Source of the DNA: Leptospirales bacterium
GTDB taxonomy: Bacteria > Spirochaetota > Leptospiria > Leptospirales > Leptonemataceae
Assembly (NCBI GenBank): GCA_016788865.1
Contig: JAEUSB010000071.1
Location: 1 to 64,000, forward strand
Direction: 5' to 3'
Length of the DNA stretch: 64,000 nt
Position numbers and translations under genes: made by a program. Within the stretch, counting starts at the first letter, position 1; every line of letters begins with the position of its first letter. Of the stretch, positions 1-8,569 are shown piece after piece. The notes below the pieces were generated by a model that saw only the letters and a program-made list of their open reading frames with translations, was not told the origin of the DNA and searched no databases.

Positions 1-1
1 C

Positions 2-886
2 GCAAAATGGCCTCCTTACTCAATGCCAATCACTTCAAAAAATGACCCGGTCTCCGAGGATTTCGAGAGCGTTCCACCACAAATGCCACATCCGGATCAC
101 CCGGAAGGGCCGTTCCTGGTTCACTATCTGCCCAAGAATAGCTTCAACCCGAATGAGCCACTTGTGGTCCATGCATTCCTGATCGATTCTGATAAGAAGA
201 AGATCCCATTCAAGGGAATCACAGCGGCGCTTACCATTGGCGGTGCAAACGGAAAGCAAATCGCTCGAATGGATATGCGCGACGATGGGCAAACTGGCGA
301 TGAGAAGGGAGACTTGATCTATACAGCAGCATTTACTCTTCCTCCTGACCTGGCCCGGGACAATAGACCGGCAAACTACATTGTAGTGCTCAATGCTCAA
401 ACAAGCGTTGGAGAGATTCTGGTTACAAACGCTTTCAACGTCGGTGCGCTGAATATTCGCCACACCGGAAAATTCTCAGATAGCGTTCAGTCAGATGAGA
501 AAGGCAACCACCTTGTGGTCGAGGCCGAGTTCCAGGTTGAGAAAGAAGGATTCTATCACATTCAGGGCAGTCTGTACTCCGAAGACGGAGATGCAATTGG
601 TTGGTCGCAGAATCGGGTTAAGTTATCCCCGGGCACACAGATAGTACCGCTCAAATACTATGGAGCAATGTTCTGCAACAGCAAAGCAGATGGTCCCTAC
701 GTTCTGCGAAATTTTGCATATGCTAACGTTGCGGCAATGCCAGGTCCGCGAAGCATCAACCATAAGAATCTCCACAAGACCCAGTCCTACAAGGCATCGC
801 AGTTCACCTGCAATTCGTTCGAAGATCCGGAAATGCTGGCAAAGGCTAAGCAACTCGAACAGGACGCGGGCGAAGAGAAAGAATAG
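2..886 (+). CDS. 3' part of a protein with a choice-of-anchor-X / DUF4785-like domain (5' end outside window)
   Basis: The frame is open to the left edge, and the first ATG (position 23) has no ribosome-binding site and no signal peptide, so this is most likely the C-terminal part of a longer secreted protein. The visible part is rich in beta strands. It contains the motif RDDGQTGDEKGDLIYTAAF, which resembles the DDG..GD..AGDGIYT signature of bacterial surface or periplasmic domains of the choice-of-anchor X / DUF4785 type. The last 30 residues are charged and helical and end in EEKE. No catalytic motif is seen. The gene converges on xseA. The family assignment rests on one motif only. Confidence 0.6.
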   Translation, partial: AKWPPYSMPITSKNDPVSEDFESVPPQMPHPDHPEGPFLVHYLPKNSFNPNEPLVVHAFLIDSDKKKIPFKGITAALTIGGANGKQIARMDMRDDGQTGDEKGDLIYTAAFTLPPDLARDNRPANYIVVLNAQTSVGEILVTNAFNVGALNIRHTGKFSDSVQSDEKGNHLVVEAEFQVEKEGFYHIQGSLYSEDGDAIGWSQNRVKLSPGTQIVPLKYYGAMFCNSKADGPYVLRNFAYANVAAMPGPRSINHKNLHKTQSYKASQFTCNSFEDPEMLAKAKQLEQDAGEEKE

Positions 887-966
887 TTCCCGGCCTCAAG
901 TGCATTTCGTCAAAGCGGGATCCAAAGCCCGCACGACGTTGACCCTGGAAATCCGGTGCGCGCGGG

Positions 967-2292
967 CTAATTCGCCGGATCTGATTCGGGTACTACTTCC
1001 TGGACTTTGACACGTAACTTGCCTTGAGATAGAATTACCTCGAGGTCTTCATTGATGCGTGTCTCGCTAGCGCGACGCAAGATCTTATTTTGCCCGTTAC
1101 GCAGAATTGAGTAACCGCGCTTGAGAGTCCCCAGTGGACTGAAATTGGTTAACCGTTCTTCAACAATCTTGAAGTGTTCCCAGAATTCCTGAATACGTCG
1201 CGAATAGAACATTGGCAAGTTCTGGAACGTTTCCAACTGGCGCTGGTGTTTTTGGATCCTTGCGCGCATCGCATTGCCGATGCCGCGCTCAAGAGCATCA
1301 AGCTCCATAAAAGCGGGTTCGAGCATCGCAGAAGGCTTCTTGTGCACACGCGATGTCAGAACTCGTTGGAGGCGATCCTTACCCCGTTTGTGATTTTGAA
1401 CCAATGAGAAGCGGAGCCTCAATGCACACTCTTCCACGCGATCCATGATATCGCCAACAATCGGAACTACCTTCTGTGCAGCGGCACTGGGGGTGGCGGC
1501 GAAATCATCGGCTGCGAGATCCGTAAGGGGATGATCTATTTCATGACCCACGGCCGAAACAATTGGAACGCGCGATGATGCAAAAGCACGAACGACCATT
1601 TCCTCATTGAACGGCAGCAAATCCTCGAACGATCCTCCGCCGCGACCTGCGATGATAACGTCAACTTCGAGCTCTGCCCGATTCAGGAGCTCGATTGCGT
1701 ATGCAATTGATTCCGGTGCTTCCGGGCCCTGGACGACGCAGGGTGCGAGCAGCAAATTGACATTGGGAAAGCGACTCCTTGCAACACGGATAATATCCTG
1801 GATCGCGGCCCCGGTGGGCGCGGTCACAATCCCCACAGTAAACGGAAACGATGGCAATGGTCTCTTGCGTTCGCCTGCAAAGAGTCCCTCATTGTAAAGC
1901 TTACGCTTGAGCTGCTCAATCTTGAGGCGCAGCAATCCCTCACCTGCCGGGAGGACTTGCTGGACATTGAACTGATACTGACCGCGCGGAACAAAGACGC
2001 TGATGCCTCCGCGCGCCTGAATCCGCAAACCATTTGCAATTTTTACGTCTCGATTACGTTGATTAGCCCCTTTGAAGAAGGTGCAGGCCAGCGAGGAAGA
2101 TTCATCTTTTAGAGAGAAGTAGATATGGCCGCTGGTGTGAGTAACCAGGTTAGAAATTTCCCCTTCAATCCAGATGTTCTGAAGATGCAGTTCGCTCGCC
2201 AGCACGTCCCGCACGATCGAATTGATCTGCCCGATGCTGAGAACTTGACGTCCGTCCGTTTCTTGCTTTCTAACGGGTTCCACTGGGGGCAA
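967..2292 (-). CDS. xseA: Exodeoxyribonuclease VII large subunit
   Basis: This is the large subunit of exonuclease VII, which with XseB degrades single-stranded DNA in both directions and acts in mismatch repair and damage processing. The 441 residues are normal for the family. The N-terminal OB fold spans about residues 20-115 (IWIEGEISNLVTHTSGHIYFSLKD). The catalytic domain follows, with FPFTVGIVTAPTGAAIQDII, the glycine-rich IIAGRGGGSFEDLLPFNEE and SAVGHEIDHPLTDLAADD. The start is a TTG with AGGAG six bases upstream; no better ATG exists. It is the last gene of a leftward unit. No xseB gene is seen next to it. Confidence 0.95.
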   Translation of the reverse strand: MPPVEPVRKQETDGRQVLSIGQINSIVRDVLASELHLQNIWIEGEISNLVTHTSGHIYFSLKDESSSLACTFFKGANQRNRDVKIANGLRIQARGGISVFVPRGQYQFNVQQVLPAGEGLLRLKIEQLKRKLYNEGLFAGERKRPLPSFPFTVGIVTAPTGAAIQDIIRVARSRFPNVNLLLAPCVVQGPEAPESIAYAIELLNRAELEVDVIIAGRGGGSFEDLLPFNEEMVVRAFASSRVPIVSAVGHEIDHPLTDLAADDFAATPSAAAQKVVPIVGDIMDRVEECALRLRFSLVQNHKRGKDRLQRVLTSRVHKKPSAMLEPAFMELDALERGIGNAMRARIQKHQRQLETFQNLPMFYSRRIQEFWEHFKIVEERLTNFSPLGTLKRGYSILRNGQNKILRRASETRINEDLEVILSQGKLRVKVQEVVPESDPAN

Positions 2293-2321
2293 CCTGGCTC
2301 CTGCCCTGGTTTCTGTAAACG

Positions 2322-3437
2322 CTAACCGGGCGTGCTGTTTTCAACTGCAGGAGCCCTGCGCGGCACAATACTCCAGAGGGTTCCAAAAATCGTCAGCAAG
2401 AGCGGTCCAATGATTACACCGGTAATTCCAAATTCGACCAGCCCGCCGAGCAACGCAAAGAAGAGAAGAATCGGATGAACGCCCAGTTGCCGGTCAAGGA
2501 CCTTGGGTTTAACAATGTTTTCGAGAACCAGGTACATTCCGGGACCGTACACAGCCATAAAGGCGGCTGACCCAAAGGAGTTCTCTACGAGGGCGAGAAA
2601 GGCTGCAGCAGGTAGCCAGACCACCGAAGTCCCGACGATTGGAATTAATGAGAACACCGCGGCAACAGCGCCAAACAGGATTCCACGCGAGATACCGCAG
2701 AAATACAGGCCGATAGCGATTGCAGTTCCTTGCAGTATTGAAACAAACAGGTTCCCTCGAACCACAGCGCGGAGCGATTCGTTTAATTTTGAAACGAAAA
2801 TATCCAAACGGTCATGGGGGATAGGAAGAACTTCACGGGCAAATTCGTAGAAGCGATCGCCGTCTCGAAACAGAAAGAACAAGAGAATCAGTGCCAGACT
2901 CAAATTTGCAATCAAAGTAATAGTAAAAGCCATGCTGCCAAGAACGAAACTCGATGCGTCGCCCAGGAAGCTCCCCAGCTTGTCCGGTTCCAGGAAAGTA
3001 CTATAGCGATCAATCAGGTGAAGGACCGTTTCCTGCTGGGCCACCCAGAAAAAGGGATCGGAAGTAACTGGATCAAGGAATCCAGGAGTGTGTGGAAGGG
3101 ATTGCAAAATTGCGTCTGATGCGAGGAGATCCTTAATCCGAATGCCTAGATCGATAGCCTCGATTATTAACTGCCGGATCAACAAGGCAATCGGGCCAAG
3201 GATAATAATGAGAACACCAATCATGCTCATGGTTGCAGCCAGATTGCGACGACCCTTGACAAGATTTAGAAAGCGCTTATGCAAAGATTCAAACGCAACG
3301 TAGAAAACAAATGCGAGGAACACAGGCCAAACAAAAGAGCGAAAAAGCCAGACCAATAGGAGCGAAGCCCCAATGAGTAGCAAAATTGAAAGGTAAGGAA
3401 ATGCGTCTTCGCGATTCAGGAAGCTAGGCCGGTTCAT
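2322..3437 (-). CDS. AI-2E family transporter (TqsA/YdiK/PerM type permease)
   Basis: A 371-residue polytopic inner-membrane protein of the AI-2E transporter superfamily. It has about eight membrane segments: two at the N terminus, a soluble loop (about residues 90-160), then paired helices. The C-terminal part carries the family-typical run FGAVAAVFSLIPIVGTSVVW, then GPGMYLVLENIVKPKVLDRQLGVHP and FALLGGLVEFGITGVIIGPL. Members export quorum-sensing furanones, antiport sodium or affect permeability, so the substrate here is unknown. Its ATG overlaps the stop of the upstream lipoprotein gene (ATGA), implying translational coupling; xseA follows after 29 bases. Confidence 0.85.
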   Translation of the reverse strand: MNRPSFLNREDAFPYLSILLLIGASLLLVWLFRSFVWPVFLAFVFYVAFESLHKRFLNLVKGRRNLAATMSMIGVLIIILGPIALLIRQLIIEAIDLGIRIKDLLASDAILQSLPHTPGFLDPVTSDPFFWVAQQETVLHLIDRYSTFLEPDKLGSFLGDASSFVLGSMAFTITLIANLSLALILLFFLFRDGDRFYEFAREVLPIPHDRLDIFVSKLNESLRAVVRGNLFVSILQGTAIAIGLYFCGISRGILFGAVAAVFSLIPIVGTSVVWLPAAAFLALVENSFGSAAFMAVYGPGMYLVLENIVKPKVLDRQLGVHPILLFFALLGGLVEFGITGVIIGPLLLTIFGTLWSIVPRRAPAVENSTPG

Positions 3438-3868
3438 GCGTCCCGTCCCAGCCTCCGAATGTAGAGCTTGATACGAGTGGGCTGTTTGCCCCGGACGATA
3501 ATGGTCACCACTTCACTGTACGCGGATTCTGCCATGATCAGGATTTCATTGGCTGTGTTCTTGCTTTGGATTACCTTCCAGCCATTGTCGCGTAACGTTG
3601 TCATGTAATACGCTTCAACTTTTTCGGCTGCATCTGCCGTTTCCAGTTCCACTGCGCCCTCTGTTTGTGAGGCCAACGAGTCCGGTTCGTAAGTTGCACT
3701 CAGTAGAGATCGTGAAGGCTGGTACCGAAAGTTGGCCGCAAGGCCTCCAGGAAGTCCTGCGGGTTGCTCGGCGATTCTGAAGTCTTTAAAACGGACGGAG
3801 AATTCCTTGCTGGAGTCCCGGCACTGACCCAGAAATCCCAGAAGGATAATTACAAGGAGGAATCGCAT
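3434..3868 (-). CDS. Small lipoprotein of unknown function
   Basis: This 144-residue protein starts at the ATG that overlaps the stop of the XPB-like gene (ATGA). Longer readings extend into that gene and are not credible. The N terminus MRFLLVIILLGFLGQC looks like a lipoprotein signal with an unusual Gln before the Cys, which spirochaete signal peptidase II may tolerate. The mature part has an alpha/beta pattern; ADAAEKVEAYYMTTLRDNGWKV resembles the helix of small domains that judge the variance of a trait in other lipoproteins (motif 'YYxxxLxxxGW'). It sits between the XPB-like and AI-2E genes and overlaps both by four bases, so all are probably made together. Confidence 0.7.
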   Translation of the reverse strand: MRFLLVIILLGFLGQCRDSSKEFSVRFKDFRIAEQPAGLPGGLAANFRYQPSRSLLSATYEPDSLASQTEGAVELETADAAEKVEAYYMTTLRDNGWKVIQSKNTANEILIMAESAYSEVVTIIVRGKQPTRIKLYIRRLGRDA

Positions 3869-5844
3869 CAGCGCACCAGTCGTACAATCAGGTTTAGTTT
3901 TTCTGAGATTTGAATGGTTTCGGGAATCTTGTCCTGCTCGATGAGAATCGAGGTTGGCCCAATCTTCTGAGTGACAAACTTCTTTCCGGAAATCTGCCCG
4001 AGCAAGAGATCCATGTGAGCTGCGTCCTGTGTTTGGACCAGAACGCACTCGTCTGTGATGGTAACGAGTGGGACGGAACGTGACCACTCTTCAATTGAAA
4101 AGAGCAGATTCTGCGGCAGATCGCTACGGCAAGTGCGACGTAGAAATTCAATCAGCTCCTGCGGGTTCTTCTTCAGTAGAAGTCCTTCCAGGAAAGACTC
4201 GCGTGTGAGCTGGAAAGTAAACACGTTATCGAAGCTCTTGAGCTCAAGGAAGCACTTCAACAAATAGAGGCCTTCAACAGATAGCTTCTCTGGAATAGCA
4301 ATCAAGCTAAGATCCGGGTTGAGAATCACGCCACCTTTTTGGTCATCGCGGACGAGAGCCTTACCTCGGAATAGTAAGTTCCCCAGTTCAGAAATTTCGA
4401 TGCGACGATCTGGATATTCAACCGAGATCAACCCGAGAAGCTGCAGATAGAAGAAGGCACTCGTGATTTCTTTCTTGAGGTCTGCCAGTTCCTGCTGAAA
4501 ATTCTTAATCCTGAAGGCCTTTGAAAGGATTAACTTTTCGCGGATCATGGAAGCAAGGATTACAAAGAACAACACCTTACCGCGTTTCTGAATTGCAGAC
4601 ACGCACTCATCAAAGACAGCCTTCTCATAGAAGGGTACATACATTGGTTCGAACACATCTTCATAGCGAACGCGGCGGTCACGTCCCATTGTGATTTCTT
4701 GCATTACCCGTTTTTCGAGCTCGAACGGATCTGTTTCGAGGATGGCATCGTAGTCGTTTCTGAGAACCACGTCGTCGCGCTTAACGCGAACGATATCCAT
4801 TTGGCGCATCAGAGGTAGAAGCAGTTCAATTTGATAGATCTGACTTTTCTCCATGAAAAGGGAAATGTCAGGTCTCAGGAATTTGTTTTCAGTGTCTTTG
4901 AGATCGATTTGTTTGATCTTTCCGGATTTTGCGAGATTGAGTCCTTTGCGACCGAGATAAACGATCATCTTCTTAACGTTCAGCACAAAATCCAGATCGT
5001 TTACGACACGGCGCTCCTGGCGTTTCTTGGTCCCTTTCTTCTCTCCGGGCAACGCGGGATTCTCCGAGTACAATGCAAAGACTTCCAGAGGCATGATTAG
5101 AAGTCTTACAAACTTTTCGTCTATGTAGTAATCATCGATTAAGAGCCCCAGGTCATTCAGGTGAACAACGGGATCCTCCCACTTGGCCTTGCGAGCCGTT
5201 GCAATCTCTTTGACGCGATGCATTTCGAGAATGCCGCCTTGCTGAAAACACTCTAACAGCAGCTCCCGTTCCAGATCGGAAAGGTGATCTATCAGCTTAC
5301 GGATGTTCTCCGGAGAACTCAGTGCAGCAGAGTCTGGCTTCTTGCCCGCTACCGATTCCCATTCCTTTGGAACAGAAGGCCGACTGAAAACTGTCTTTGG
5401 AAGACTACTACGGAACTTCTGTCCCTTTTCGTTTGTTTCCATGCGGATTTTAACGCCGCTTTCTGTGAAAAAATAGTACTTATCGAGGTTGTTTGTGAGG
5501 CGCTCGCGATTCTTGCGCTGGTAAACCAGGAAGTATCGTTTCAGTACGCCCAGCTCCATCTCTGCATTGACCGGGGGCGCGCCTATCTTGCGCGCGATCT
5601 CACCGAGGGTGAGGATGCTCGACTTGCTCTTGAGGATAGAAGTATAGATAGTTACCTGGGTTGCGCTCAGTCGTTCGAGGACTCCCTTGAGGTAGAACTC
5701 ATCCTGCATACACTCGACGATTTTCTTCGCGATGGCTTTCTTCTCTTTTGGAATCTTGTTGATGTTCCAGAGCGTGGCCAGCCGCTTGAGCGCAGACACA
5801 TCAAGTTTGTCCAGCTCAAGCTGTAAGACGTTTTCTTCTGCCAT
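3868..5844 (-). CDS. XPB/Ssl2 helicase N-terminal-domain-like (Helicase_C_3 type) protein without helicase motor
   Basis: A 658-residue cytoplasmic protein. The N terminus (about residues 10-50) looks like a SAP/Rho-N-type fold (LDVSALKRLATLWNI...KKAIAKKIVECM), followed by winged-helix-like segments. The C-terminal 150 residues match the XPB N-terminal / Helicase_C_3 domain pattern: GVILNPDLSLIAIPEKLS, then LKSFDNVFTFQLTRESFLEG, LIEFLRRTCRSDLPQNLLFSIEEW and a final strand-rich part. No Walker A (GxxxxGKT) or DEAD/DEAH box is present, so it is not itself a helicase. Actinobacteria and spirochaetes carry related stand-alone proteins of unclear role, perhaps in DNA repair or transcription. It heads a unit ending in xseA. 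The domain call is from pattern memory, not a search. Confidence 0.7.
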   Translation of the reverse strand: MAEENVLQLELDKLDVSALKRLATLWNINKIPKEKKAIAKKIVECMQDEFYLKGVLERLSATQVTIYTSILKSKSSILTLGEIARKIGAPPVNAEMELGVLKRYFLVYQRKNRERLTNNLDKYYFFTESGVKIRMETNEKGQKFRSSLPKTVFSRPSVPKEWESVAGKKPDSAALSSPENIRKLIDHLSDLERELLLECFQQGGILEMHRVKEIATARKAKWEDPVVHLNDLGLLIDDYYIDEKFVRLLIMPLEVFALYSENPALPGEKKGTKKRQERRVVNDLDFVLNVKKMIVYLGRKGLNLAKSGKIKQIDLKDTENKFLRPDISLFMEKSQIYQIELLLPLMRQMDIVRVKRDDVVLRNDYDAILETDPFELEKRVMQEITMGRDRRVRYEDVFEPMYVPFYEKAVFDECVSAIQKRGKVLFFVILASMIREKLILSKAFRIKNFQQELADLKKEITSAFFYLQLLGLISVEYPDRRIEISELGNLLFRGKALVRDDQKGGVILNPDLSLIAIPEKLSVEGLYLLKCFLELKSFDNVFTFQLTRESFLEGLLLKKNPQELIEFLRRTCRSDLPQNLLFSIEEWSRSVPLVTITDECVLVQTQDAAHMDLLLGQISGKKFVTQKIGPTSILIEQDKIPETIQISEKLNLIVRLVR

Positions 5845-5916
5845 TTTTCTTTGTGAGGAACGAAGTCGAGGAAGCCTAAACTGGCCCGATTGAGTGCCAT
5901 GTAAAGCCTTTTTACA

Positions 5917-6711
5917 ATGCTAGATCGAACGAAAACCGTGCTGAGCATATTATTCTGGCTATATTCGGGGTTATTTTGCTGGGGCTGGCTCCGCGAGTGG
6001 CTCCCGCAGGCCCTTGCGTTTCTTCCGTTCGTGATTTGTATTTGTCTGGGTGTGTTCAGGGCACGACGATCTCGCGGCCGAGGCCTTGAAATCGCGGTAT
6101 CAGTTCTAGGCGTTTTCATGCATCTGCAGTACTGTCTGGGTCAGCCGATTGCGATCAGAGGGGAAAGTATGGAGCCCACTCTCCGCGCGGGCAAGATTGT
6201 ATGGGTAAACAAACTTGCTGTCGGGCTGATCGCGCCGCCGATCGTGCCGTCAATTCAATCCTCAGGATTTCATCGTCTTGCAAGCTGGGGCGCTCTCGAG
6301 AAGAGTAGTATTGTTGTGATTCGATTCCCTGGACTGGATGACGGAGCAGACGCCATCCTTGTAAAGCGAGTGGTTGCTCTTCCTGGCGAACGATTTGAGT
6401 TTCGCGATGACCATCTCTTTGTTAATGATGAAGCTGTCTCCGTGAACGGTAAGCCGCGTCTGATCCCAACGCAGCCAGTTACAATTCAACCACCGGTGTT
6501 TCGACTGCACACGGAAGTTGAACAACTGGGTCCGGTCGCCGTCTGGGCGGCCGGTAATGGGCTTCCGCTGCGCGGCCTTGTTCCTGCCGGCGGTCTTATT
6601 GTTCTTGGCGATCGGGCAAACGCATCCCGGGACTCACGCAGTTTCGGATTCGTCCCGATTGATTACGTCATGGGCACAGTGAAAAGTCCAGTCGATGGAA
6701 TTCTGCAATGA
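5917..6711 (+). CDS. lepB: Signal peptidase I
   Basis: This membrane-anchored Ser/Lys protease removes signal peptides from Sec and Tat substrates. It has three N-terminal hydrophobic segments (about residues 7-28, 30-47 and 58-75), then the catalytic domain. The nucleophile is Ser84 in RGESMEPTLRAGK, the general base Lys150 in LVKRVVALPGERFEF, and box E is GDRANASRDSRSFGFVP near the C terminus. At 264 residues the length is normal. An insertion between the Ser and Lys boxes (about residues 97-135) is longer than in minimal family members. It is divergent from the XPB-like gene (72-base gap) and overlaps the next gene by four bases (ATGA). Confidence 0.95.
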   Translation: MLDRTKTVLSILFWLYSGLFCWGWLREWLPQALAFLPFVICICLGVFRARRSRGRGLEIAVSVLGVFMHLQYCLGQPIAIRGESMEPTLRAGKIVWVNKLAVGLIAPPIVPSIQSSGFHRLASWGALEKSSIVVIRFPGLDDGADAILVKRVVALPGERFEFRDDHLFVNDEAVSVNGKPRLIPTQPVTIQPPVFRLHTEVEQLGPVAVWAAGNGLPLRGLVPAGGLIVLGDRANASRDSRSFGFVPIDYVMGTVKSPVDGILQ

Positions 6712-8540
6712 TGAACAAGGTTCATTCGCGCTTGCGGATCTTTGGAGTTGCCTGCGGCGTAATCCTGGGCATCCTCTCGGCGCGAATACTCTGGTTGTCC
6801 CTCTCGGGAGCGGATGACGCGGTTGCAGAGCGAGACAATGTTATCCGAGGACCTATCCTGGATCGACGGGGGATCAGTCTTGCAAGAACGGAAGAAGCCA
6901 GCGCAATCGCCATTGCGCCCGCCGAACTAATCGATTCTGAATTTGCTGCCCAGAATCTTGCTCGGTATCTGGCGATCACACCTGAGGAAATACTTAAGAA
7001 AATTTATCAATCAAACAATCGCAAGTACTTCTACCTCAAACGCCAGGTGGACAATTTCACCGCTGATCGAATCATGGACATGAAGATTCCGGGGATCCAT
7101 CGTGAGTATGAATTCAAACGTCTCTACCCGGCGGGAACTGTTGCGGGGAATCTTCTTGGATTTGTGGGTCGAGATCCCGGCGTTGCTCTAGCCGGTCTTG
7201 AAAGGTCTTATCACGAAATGTTGGGCCGGGCAGAAATTGGAGACCGGCGTGGACCCTCGCTGTACCTAACGATCGATAGCCTGATCCAGAGTCGCCTTGA
7301 GAAGGAAATGCGGGCTGCCTACGAATCCTCCGGTGCAAAAGGGGCTACGGGAATCTTTATGGACCTGGAGACCGGTGAAGTACTGGCCATGGCCAGTTTC
7401 CCGGAATTGAATCCAAACGAGTATCAGACCAGCAGAACCGAATCGCGCGAGAATCTCGGGATTCGGATGGCGTACGAGCCAGGCTCAACCGTAAAAATAT
7501 TCATGGCCGCAACTTTGCTCAAAAACAATGCGGTAAAGCCAAACGAGAAGTTCTTCTGCAACGGAGAATACAAAGTCGGCAACGTAACTGTGCGTTGTCG
7601 AGTTCACGGAAAGATGTTTGCCCACGGAGAAGTCACTCTTTCAGACATCATTACAAAGTCGTGTAACGTGGGAATCATCCAGGCTATGAACAGGATTCCA
7701 CCCGAGAAACTGTATGCGGATTTGAAAGCGCTCGGCTTTGGTGTAAGAACGGACATTGTGCCACCTGGATCAGGAGAGGCGCCTGGTTACTTGCCGGAGC
7801 TCGCGGACTGGGTGCCGGCCTCAAGGATCTATTTCCCCATTGGCCAGGGTTTCAGCGTTTCTCCAATTCAGCTGCTTCGCGCGGCCGGTTCGATCGCCAA
7901 TGGTGGGGCGCTACTGAGGCCTGCGCTAGCGCGTCAGGCGGTTGCGCAAAACGGACACGTCTGGTACGAGCATAAGATCATCCGTGAACGCAATCCATAC
8001 GAGCCGGCAGTGAATCGAGAAGTCATCCGTTACATGCGCCGTGTCGTGGCCGAGGGAACGGCCCGTGCGGCCAGCATCGAAGACGTTGCAATTGCTGGAA
8101 AGACTGGAACAGGTCAGAAATCGAGCGCTCGTGGCTATGAAGAGAAATTCGTAGCATCATTCCTCGGGTTCTTTCCCGCACAGAATCCCAGGTATGGTGG
8201 GCTGATTGTATTTGATGAAGCAGGTGAGGAAAGTGGCGGATCCCTTGCAGCACCCGTATTTGCGCGGTTTGTTCAGAGCATTCTTCCCGTTCTTCGCGAA
8301 AGTTCACAGACCATTAAGGTCCCTGAGCTCGCGCCACTGGCCGATCCATCTCGAAATTTTGATCCGCAAAAGATTGGAGATTTTTCAGGATTGTCTGCGC
8401 GAGAGGCGCGATACCTGGCCAGTCGCGTCTACGGTATTCCCGTAGAGCTTCATGGAAGTGGCTATGTGCGATCGCAGGAACCCCCGGCTGGATCGCCAAA
8501 CCAGAATGTTCGCAAGATCAAACTGTTCCTCGAGCCCTAG
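6708..8540 (+). CDS. Class B penicillin-binding protein (FtsI-like transpeptidase) with PASTA-like tail
   Basis: A 610-residue peptidoglycan D,D-transpeptidase. One N-terminal membrane anchor (about residues 10-33) is followed by the PBP dimerisation domain, which opens with IRGPILDRRGISLA. The transpeptidase domain has Ser260-T-V-K in EPGSTVKIF, SCN at 318-320 and KTG at 465-467 in AIAGKTGTGQK. The last 55 residues (DFSGLSAREARYLASRVYG ... EPPAGS) look like a PASTA domain. This matches FtsI/PbpB and SpoVD-type proteins used for septal or elongating wall synthesis. The gene is not in a dcw cluster but is coupled to lepB, so its exact division or elongation role is open. Confidence 0.92.
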   Translation: MMNKVHSRLRIFGVACGVILGILSARILWLSLSGADDAVAERDNVIRGPILDRRGISLARTEEASAIAIAPAELIDSEFAAQNLARYLAITPEEILKKIYQSNNRKYFYLKRQVDNFTADRIMDMKIPGIHREYEFKRLYPAGTVAGNLLGFVGRDPGVALAGLERSYHEMLGRAEIGDRRGPSLYLTIDSLIQSRLEKEMRAAYESSGAKGATGIFMDLETGEVLAMASFPELNPNEYQTSRTESRENLGIRMAYEPGSTVKIFMAATLLKNNAVKPNEKFFCNGEYKVGNVTVRCRVHGKMFAHGEVTLSDIITKSCNVGIIQAMNRIPPEKLYADLKALGFGVRTDIVPPGSGEAPGYLPELADWVPASRIYFPIGQGFSVSPIQLLRAAGSIANGGALLRPALARQAVAQNGHVWYEHKIIRERNPYEPAVNREVIRYMRRVVAEGTARAASIEDVAIAGKTGTGQKSSARGYEEKFVASFLGFFPAQNPRYGGLIVFDEAGEESGGSLAAPVFARFVQSILPVLRESSQTIKVPELAPLADPSRNFDPQKIGDFSGLSAREARYLASRVYGIPVELHGSGYVRSQEPPAGSPNQNVRKIKLFLEP

Positions 8541-8544
8541 GCGC

Positions 8545-8559
8545 CCTGGGCGCCCCAGG
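8545..8559. terminator. Short G+C hairpin between convergent genes
   Basis: CCTGGG, a CGC loop and CCCAGG form a six-pair stem in the 29-base gap between the PBP and RsbU-like stops. There is no clear T run on either side, so it is a weak candidate for a bidirectional terminator. Confidence 0.35.
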
Positions 8560-8569
8560 CACATTTAGA

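Noticed and set aside
926-968. AGCCCGC ... GCGGGCT inverted repeat at the end of xseA
   Set aside because: The 29-base loop and the lack of a T run make it a poor terminator, and it overlaps the xseA stop.
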